Both the position numbers and the translations under genes were made by a program. This document shows, one piece after another, positions 58,593-64,000 of a stretch of 64,000 bases of DNA. The DNA is from an uncultured Bacteroidales bacterium. Lineage in GTDB: Bacteria > Bacteroidota > Bacteroidia > Bacteroidales > Paludibacteraceae. The notes under the pieces were generated by a model. That model was given only the letters and a program-made list of their open reading frames with translations. It ran no database searches and was not told the DNA's origin. Location of the stretch: assembly GCA_900316995.1 (NCBI GenBank), contig ONEZ01000006.1:62001-126000 (forward strand). Reading direction: 5' to 3'. Within the stretch, counting starts at the first letter, position 1. Every line of letters starts with the position of its first letter.

Positions 58593-59498
58593 TTATTCTA
58601 TCCTGATAAGAGGCTCTACCCCTGTTTTAAGTGGTTTGTCACTAGCTACAGTCAACATATCTTGACTGGACGGGTTTGGATGTTTCTCTTTCCAAATTTT
58701 GTAACGAAATACTTGATATAAATCCCACCAAATATCTGAGTCCTTATCATAATTTATACCGTAACAAGAATATGCTGGCAGATTCCAACAAAGAATATGA
58801 AGATAATTGCATACCTGAGTTACATATTGTCTAATGTTCCCACAGTGCATAGAGCGATTGACTTCTTTTTGATAGGCATTAAGCAATTCATTAATGAAAC
58901 AATGCTCCAACTGTCCTGCACGAAGTCTAGCTGCCTGTTCGCAAGCATTCCTAAGTAATTCTAGCTGATAAAAAGATACTTGAAACGTACTATTGGATAG
59001 TGTTTGCTCATGTTTTTTGAACATTTGATAAAGCATCCAATACTCTTTGGATGTTTCATCGTATCCATAGCCATAATGGGAATTATGCCAACATGTTTTT
59101 GATAACTCATCCAATTTTTCTTGTATTTCCATTGGTGCAGATTCACCATTATGGTGTCTGCGATATCCAAGCTCAAAATTCAGTAGCACAGTAACTGGAT
59201 CTGTTAATTGTCCTATATGAATTCTCAGTGCCTGGTTACAAGCAAAAGTAAGAAGCTCTACTTGCTTATATGTAGCGGTTATTTTGTATTTTGTTATATT
59301 CATACTTTTATATTTCTGTATTGCCATCGCCATTCTGTCAGTGGCAATGGGCAGCAAGTCTATTAACTTACAACAATAATCATTGTACGTTGATTTTATT
59401 AAACTATAATCATTTAACTGCTTAACAGATGTATCATATTGGTGCATAACTCCTTTAGCCTCTTTAAGGAGTCTTCTCAGTACTATCTTCCACATCAT
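58593..59498 (-). CDS. Hypothetical protein with two tandem homologous domains
   Basis: A 301-residue protein with no family that I recognise. It contains two related units: residues about 75-165 (VELLTFACNQALRIHIGQL, then YGYGYDETSKEYWMLYQMFK) and about 178-275 (LELLRNACEQAARLRAGQLE, then CYGINYDKDSDIWWDLYQVF). Each unit has a helix with an Ala-Cys/Gln-x-x-Arg-(x)3-GQ pattern and ends in an aromatic W-x-LYQ(M/V)F helix. It overlaps the upstream small gene by 35 bases, so they form an operon driven from the right-hand inverted element. Confidence 0.6.
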   Translation of the reverse strand: MMWKIVLRRLLKEAKGVMHQYDTSVKQLNDYSLIKSTYNDYCCKLIDLLPIATDRMAMAIQKYKSMNITKYKITATYKQVELLTFACNQALRIHIGQLTDPVTVLLNFELGYRRHHNGESAPMEIQEKLDELSKTCWHNSHYGYGYDETSKEYWMLYQMFKKHEQTLSNSTFQVSFYQLELLRNACEQAARLRAGQLEHCFINELLNAYQKEVNRSMHCGNIRQYVTQVCNYLHILCWNLPAYSCYGINYDKDSDIWWDLYQVFRYKIWKEKHPNPSSQDMLTVASDKPLKTGVEPLIRIE

Positions 59499-59592
59499 TT
59501 ATCTCCATAAAAATAAGAGAGTCTGGTGTCAATTCTATAAATGCATCACCCTTCTTAAAGCGATGTTTTTGTTTTGGTGCTTTCTTATCCAT
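59464..59592 (-). CDS. Small hypothetical protein
   Basis: A 42-residue protein from the ATG at 59592 (MDKKAPKQKHRFKKGDAFIE, later DVEDSTEKTP). The basic start and acidic end are not diagnostic. It lies directly after the right inverted element (10 bases) and overlaps the next gene in the same operon. A longer start at 59676 would run through the inverted element and is less likely. Confidence 0.55.
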   Translation of the reverse strand: MDKKAPKQKHRFKKGDAFIELTPDSLIFMEINDVEDSTEKTP

Positions 59593-59601
59593 ATTGTTGT
59601 T

Positions 59602-59688
59602 TTTTGGTGTAACATTTTGATAAATCTTCCTACTTGTTAGTAGAGAAACAGAACACAATGTTACATAGGTCAGCAAAATTTTTTACGA
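59602..59688. repeat. Inverted element, right copy
   Basis: The reverse complement of 56969-57055, with TACTAACAAGTAGGAAG and AAAATGTTACA conserved. It points into the cassette, upstream of the 42-residue protein gene. Confidence 0.8.
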
Positions 59689-59772
59689 AAAAACATTTCT
59701 CATGCTAGATAGATTATTTACTAATGTATTTTTATTGTATCTTCACGCTCTGAAAACAAAATATAAAATAGT

Positions 59773-60345
59773 ATGAAAATTGTATATTTTCACGGATTTG
59801 GTTCATCGGGGGCGAGTGGAACTGTGGATTTACTGCGCCACACATTCCCGGAGTATGAGATAGTGGCTCCTGACATTCCTGTTGACCCGGTGGAGGCGCT
59901 CCCTTATCTCAGGGAATTTTGCGCATCGGAGAAACCTGATCTTATAATTGGTACGTCGATGGGTGGAATGTACGCGCAGCAGATGTTTGGCTACAAGAAG
60001 ATTCTTGTGAACCCTGCCTTTTACATGTCAAGATACGGGGTGATGAAAACGGGTGAGCATAAGTTTATGAATGGGCGCAAAGACAGTGCCAAGACTTTCC
60101 GCATAACCAAGGATATAATTCAGCACTTCAACCAGATGGAACGTACTCAGTTCAAGGGTATTACACCATTTGACAAGGAATACACCTACGGCCTTTTCGG
60201 TACCAATGACCCCACTGTCCACACATACGACAAGTTTCGTGAGTACTATCCAAACGCCCAGTGGTTTGAGGGTGAGCACCGCCTCAATGAGAAAGTCCTC
60301 CGCAAAGCCGTAGTGCCGGTGATAAAGAAGTTGTTAGGAGAATAA
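59773..60345 (+). CDS. YqiA/YcfP-type alpha/beta hydrolase
   Basis: A 190-residue serine hydrolase of the small YqiA/UPF0227 type. Nucleophile elbow GTSMGGMYA (Ser near residue 62), oxyanion-region YFHGFGSSGASG at the start, and the family's early conserved PDIPVDP. A late GLFGTNDPTVH (acid Asp) and FEGEHRLN (His) complete the triad. Such enzymes act as small esterases of unknown natural substrate. A metallophosphoesterase gene follows two bases later. Confidence 0.87.
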   Translation: MKIVYFHGFGSSGASGTVDLLRHTFPEYEIVAPDIPVDPVEALPYLREFCASEKPDLIIGTSMGGMYAQQMFGYKKILVNPAFYMSRYGVMKTGEHKFMNGRKDSAKTFRITKDIIQHFNQMERTQFKGITPFDKEYTYGLFGTNDPTVHTYDKFREYYPNAQWFEGEHRLNEKVLRKAVVPVIKKLLGE

Positions 60346-60347
60346 TT

Positions 60348-61130
60348 ATGCGAATCCAATTTGTAAGTGACCTTCATCTGGAAATGCTGCAAAACAGCTC
60401 TTTTTTGCAGCATCACCCGCTTGAGATAAGTGGAGACGTATTGCTTATTGCAGGAGACTCCGCCTACCTTGACACGCCTGATTCAAGCCTGAACACATAC
60501 TCAAAACACAGGTTCTGGGACTGGGCGAGTGAGCATTATAAACAAGTTATAGTATGTTTTGGAAATCATGAGTTCTATGGCTATTATGACCTTGCTTCAA
60601 TGCCAGATGGTTATTGCAAAGAAATCCGCAAAAACATTCACGCATACTATAATTCAGTTGTGAAATTGGATGGCGTTGACATAGTTGTCTCTACATTATG
60701 GTCTGTGATAAAACCTACAAACGCGTTTGTAACAGAGCGCGGAGTCAGCGATTTTTATCGTATCATGTACAACGGTCATACGCTCACAGCTGATGATTTT
60801 AACAGAGAGCATGAACGCTGCCTTAGTTTTATAAAGCAATCAGTTAAAAATAGCACCTCCGATGTTAAGATAGTGCTCACACATCATGTTCCTACAGAGT
60901 TGTGTGTGGCTAAAGAATTTAACGGCAGCCTGATAAATGGAGCTTTTGCTGTTGAGCTGGGAGATTACATTTCAGAATCAGGCATTGACTATTGGATATA
61001 CGGACACTCACACCGTAACATAGACGCGCAGATAGGCAAAACAAAAATCATCTCTAACCAGCTTGGTTACGTTTCACATGGTGAATACCACAGAAACGGA
61101 TACTCTCCATCCAGAATGATTGAGGTGTAG
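60348..61130 (+). CDS. Calcineurin-like metallophosphoesterase
   Basis: A 260-residue phosphoesterase. Motifs in order: VSDLHLEM (Asp-x-His), LLIAGDSAYL (Gly-Asp), FGNHEFYG (Gly-Asn-His-Glu), LTHHVPT (Gly/Thr-His) and YGHSHRN (Gly-His-x-His). Start chosen at the ATG two bases after the hydrolase stop, giving an operon of two hydrolytic enzymes. Substrate unknown. It runs convergently towards the helicase gene. Confidence 0.9.
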   Translation: MRIQFVSDLHLEMLQNSSFLQHHPLEISGDVLLIAGDSAYLDTPDSSLNTYSKHRFWDWASEHYKQVIVCFGNHEFYGYYDLASMPDGYCKEIRKNIHAYYNSVVKLDGVDIVVSTLWSVIKPTNAFVTERGVSDFYRIMYNGHTLTADDFNREHERCLSFIKQSVKNSTSDVKIVLTHHVPTELCVAKEFNGSLINGAFAVELGDYISESGIDYWIYGHSHRNIDAQIGKTKIISNQLGYVSHGEYHRNGYSPSRMIEV

Positions 61131-61196
61131 AAAGTAGGGTGAAAGGTAGGGAGAAAAGTAGGGTGGAGAAAGTTAGATGTCGTAGTAAATACGAAT

Positions 61197-63950
61197 TCAA
61201 TTTGTAGAAGAACTTCTCAGATAGTTTAATATTTTATTTTCTTCGCCGCTTTCGTTGGTTTTTAGTCGGAGTATAGGAATGTTATATACTTCAAGGATAT
61301 GGTCTTTCATAATGTCTCGCTGATGTTGTTCTGTTTCATTGTTATGGTATGAATATCCATCGGTCTCTATGGCAAGAACCGGTTTCTTTGTAACTCGGTT
61401 TATTATGAGAAAATCAATATGTGTGCCATAATGTGATACATACTTGCGTTCAGATTCAGATAGTAAAGACCAATCTTTAAGTATGACTCTTATTGGAGTG
61501 TGGCATAATACGCTAAGGTGCCTGAGCTCTATGTGCTTTTTTAGAATGTTAAGAAGTAGTGAGTATGTAAGATTCTCGGAGTCATACTCTGATATTTTTT
61601 TATGAGCTTTTAGGAATGCTATTCGTTCATTGGTGTATTGGCTGTATAGATAGTCAAAAATAGAATTTATTTTGCTCTCCTTCACAGTCATGTTATTGTA
61701 TTCAATGTAATTTATAAGATCCTCTATACATCCTTTCCTTTCTTGCTCATTGCCAGATACTACAATAATAAAGTGATTCTTTGCCCTTGAAACAGCAACA
61801 TTAATAAGATTTGAGTCATCAGAGAATTCTGTAATCTGGTCATCCACAACACTCATGATTATTGTGTCTTTCTCCCTTCCCTGGTATTTGTGTATCGTGG
61901 CGGTTTCTATATTAGGAATTTGTCTCAGAAATTCGTTGACCTGACTATTATATGGGGTAATAATACCAGCATCAGCGATACTATTTATGGTAGGAAGGAC
62001 CTCCTCCTTTACTACATCAATTTCTCTTTGATTATAATGATTCCTAATGTGTTTTCCTGGTGCCGTTTTTATAGCTAACATCACATCCTTTTTATCACTG
62101 TTTTCTGTCATGATAAGTAATTGCCCTCCATAAAAACGTTGGTTGCAGAAGTTTATAATAGTAGGATGACAGCGGTAATGCTCCCGTAATAGGGTTTGCG
62201 GCGCAGATGAAATTATGTTGCAAATAGATTGTAAAAAACTATTTGTCACGCAGTTATAATCCTTAGATACGTTGAATTCCTTGAATATGGCATCATATTT
62301 TAAGATGTCATCATGTGTAGTTACGTTTGGAAGCTGCAATGTGTCTCCAACAATAACTGCATTCTTAGCACATGTTAGGGCTAATATTCCTGTGTCTATT
62401 GAGACTTGAGATGCCTCATCCATAATGACATAGTCATATATTTGGTTGGGGATTGTTATTCTAGCTGAGAATGTCGTGCTTAGTATAACAGGGTATTCTT
62501 TGCAAAATTTATACGAGTCTGAGACAATTTCTTTTACGCTGCTAATTAGCGACCTTTTTTTGTTGTTGTATTTGCGATGTAAAGCCCCCTTCAGTAGTGT
62601 TAGTGAGCTTGATACTAATTTATTTGATAGTTCACTTGTGTTATATGAGTTTAGTTTTTTTTCTGTTCTTTCTATTGATGATGTGAGTTCCTGAAGACGT
62701 GTTTTGTAATAGAGAGCTTGTAATTGAATGATTGTAGGTTGTAGGTCATGTATGTCAGCCGGAGGCTCAATTCCATAAAGATATTTCATTGAGAAATTCA
62801 TCCATCGCCATTTGATATTATTTGTGATTTTCTTAAGGAACCCTGCGTTTTGGTGTTCATTGTTTTCTGCTGATGTATGATAGTACATCCACAATCTCAT
62901 TAATTTCTTTGCTCTGACTTTACGTGTGAGAGTGTATAAATCCGGACTTATTTGATAATCTACTAGGAAATGTTGATGCTCAAGGTTTACAGTTGTTAGT
63001 TCCTGCTTGTATGAAGAGAGTGCTTCTTGTAATGCAAATGCCTTATCCAGCTTAATAAGTATAGATTTTATATCTTTTCCCTTTTTGTCTTTTTCTGCAT
63101 AAGTGATTCCCCAAGATTTTAATTCATCTGGAATAGGAGGCTGGTTAGCTATAAAATTCTCTTTGTTTTCTTTTTTCCCTAATGGAGCGATGAGAAAATC
63201 AAGGCCGTATTTTTTCATTTTCTCCAAAACATTTGCAGTTGCAGAATTGTTGTTGGAGACAATTATTACATTCTTACCCTGTAAGACAATGTTTGCAACA
63301 ATATTGAGAATAGTTTGGGTTTTTCCTGTTCCAGGAGGGCCTTGTATAATACTTATTTGGTTCTCAAAAGCTGCTTTAACTGCTTTCTTTTGGTTTGCAT
63401 TACATCCAAATGGGAAAATAAGATTAGGAACTATGTAAGTACGTGGTTTGTGTTTTTGTGGCGACAGGTACGGCGCAGCAGCTGTCTCATTATCAATGAA
63501 ATCAATATTATTGTAAATTGAAGAAAGAATTCCATCGCTGTCGTCACTTTTACCTAATTCATTTGTCTGCGATATTCGCTTAAGATACTCAAATATGTTG
63601 TTTGCAGCCTTGTCTTCAAGACATGATTCTTTTACAATAATGGAACCGTGTAAATAGTCTTTTGTAGAACCATTTGAGTATTTAATTCTCCAATGTGTCC
63701 GTTTCCCATGGCTAAAAGACATAAGGTCTGTTATGTTATACTTTTTACATCCATTGATGTATACTATGCAATGTTTAGGGTTATGCCATACTGCGTTCTG
63801 TAGAATTACTACGTCTGCAGGGTTATAGCGATAAAATATTCTGCCGTCAATGAATTTAACGGCATAGCTTCTATTATTCTCAAGATAAATTTTATCTATC
63901 TTGAGAGCTTTGGGCTCGCCCTTTATAATAATAAATTGGTTATTCGTCAT
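61197..63950 (-). CDS. Superfamily 1 helicase with C-terminal nuclease-like domain
   Basis: A 917-residue protein from the ATG at 63950 (a GTG at 63953 is adjacent). Residues about 185-710 are a UPF1-like SF1 helicase: Walker A IIQGPPGTGKTQTILNIVAN, motif II VIMDEASQVS, motif III GDTLQLPNV, TIHKYQGREKDTIIMSVV and INVAVSRAKNHFIIVV. The last 130 residues carry GTHIDFLIINRVTKKPVLAIETDG with later RDIMKDHILE and IPILRLKTNESGEE, resembling the Vsr/DUF2726 PD-(D/E)XK fold. Helicase-nuclease fusions of this type occur in defence islands, but housekeeping roles also exist. The 47 bases to the window end contain no complete gene. Confidence 0.85.
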   Translation of the reverse strand: MTNNQFIIIKGEPKALKIDKIYLENNRSYAVKFIDGRIFYRYNPADVVILQNAVWHNPKHCIVYINGCKKYNITDLMSFSHGKRTHWRIKYSNGSTKDYLHGSIIVKESCLEDKAANNIFEYLKRISQTNELGKSDDSDGILSSIYNNIDFIDNETAAAPYLSPQKHKPRTYIVPNLIFPFGCNANQKKAVKAAFENQISIIQGPPGTGKTQTILNIVANIVLQGKNVIIVSNNNSATANVLEKMKKYGLDFLIAPLGKKENKENFIANQPPIPDELKSWGITYAEKDKKGKDIKSILIKLDKAFALQEALSSYKQELTTVNLEHQHFLVDYQISPDLYTLTRKVRAKKLMRLWMYYHTSAENNEHQNAGFLKKITNNIKWRWMNFSMKYLYGIEPPADIHDLQPTIIQLQALYYKTRLQELTSSIERTEKKLNSYNTSELSNKLVSSSLTLLKGALHRKYNNKKRSLISSVKEIVSDSYKFCKEYPVILSTTFSARITIPNQIYDYVIMDEASQVSIDTGILALTCAKNAVIVGDTLQLPNVTTHDDILKYDAIFKEFNVSKDYNCVTNSFLQSICNIISSAPQTLLREHYRCHPTIINFCNQRFYGGQLLIMTENSDKKDVMLAIKTAPGKHIRNHYNQREIDVVKEEVLPTINSIADAGIITPYNSQVNEFLRQIPNIETATIHKYQGREKDTIIMSVVDDQITEFSDDSNLINVAVSRAKNHFIIVVSGNEQERKGCIEDLINYIEYNNMTVKESKINSIFDYLYSQYTNERIAFLKAHKKISEYDSENLTYSLLLNILKKHIELRHLSVLCHTPIRVILKDWSLLSESERKYVSHYGTHIDFLIINRVTKKPVLAIETDGYSYHNNETEQHQRDIMKDHILEVYNIPILRLKTNESGEENKILNYLRSSSTN

Positions 63951-64000
63951 CACTAACTAGTATCTTCTCAATTCCATCCTTCTTTTATGCATTCTTTCAT

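Noticed and set aside
63957..64000. Possible end of another minus-strand gene beyond the helicase
   Set aside because: Two frames are open to the window edge (stops at about 63968 and 63957) and neither can be chosen from about 40 bases.

Overview
The window looks like a chromosomal segment of a gut or oral Bacteroidales bacterium (Prevotellaceae, Bacteroidaceae or Muribaculaceae; the genus cannot be told from this sequence). The evidence is: type IX secretion system (T9SS) sorting tails of both type A and type B; many -7 boxes of the Bacteroidetes form TAnnTTTG just upstream of genes; the short 286-residue primary sigma factor; a TonB-dependent receptor paired with a DUF4249 lipoprotein; many lipoproteins with short N-terminal signals; and weak Shine-Dalgarno sequences. 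No tRNA, rRNA operon, CRISPR array or transposase gene was seen.

Layout. 1-3.2 kb: accessory defence-like genes (DUF4160/DUF2442 pair, a structured noncoding stretch, an EcoRI-type adenine methylase and a DUF262-HNH nuclease). 3.2-10.6 kb: envelope and core genes (S66 carboxypeptidase, outer-membrane barrel, S41 protease-like lipoprotein, repeat lipoprotein, DsbD, class II aldolase). 10.8-19.7 kb: a surface operon of one large protein with modules resembling starch-binding domains, two small Ig-like proteins, a type B T9SS protein, DUF4249 and a TonB-dependent receptor. 19.8-24.8 kb: rpoD, RNase P RNA, a HigB/HigA-like toxin-antitoxin pair, a lipoprotein, an AbiGi-like protein, an XRE regulator with a long structured leader, and DUF2147. 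24.8-30.1 kb: aspartate aminotransferase, lipoproteins, hisC-hisB and a HAD phosphatase.

30.1-49.9 kb is the most unusual part: a repeat-rich island with three large paralogous T9SS type A surface proteins (about 900-1150 residues) and one type B protein with eight 50-residue repeats. Each type A gene is followed, 12 to 71 bases later, by a gene too short for routine calling that encodes a 38-47 residue peptide of one family, with the core M-K-x-x-x-Y-x-A-P-K-M-E-R and then an acidic, Gly/Ser-rich tail. A fourth copy of this peptide gene sits behind an orphan fragment of the surface-protein tail. The first surface gene is bracketed by inverted repeats of about 475 bp that cover tail, peptide gene, terminator and downstream promoter region, so inversion would exchange which tail and peptide follow the surface protein. 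The same island holds toxin-antitoxin modules whose toxins carry internal deletions, small frameshifted genes, a DUF4325 STAS-like protein, an AAA-ATPase/PD-(D/E)XK protein and a PIN toxin pair.

50-64 kb returns to housekeeping and accessory genes: dGTPase, TrmN6-like tRNA methylase, a GT4 glycosyltransferase, a flavodiiron protein, a histidine-rich G3E GTPase, a sigma factor overlapping it, a 2.6-kb three-gene cassette bounded by about 85-bp inverted repeats, an esterase, a metallophosphoesterase and a helicase with a C-terminal nuclease-like domain that nearly reaches the end of the window.
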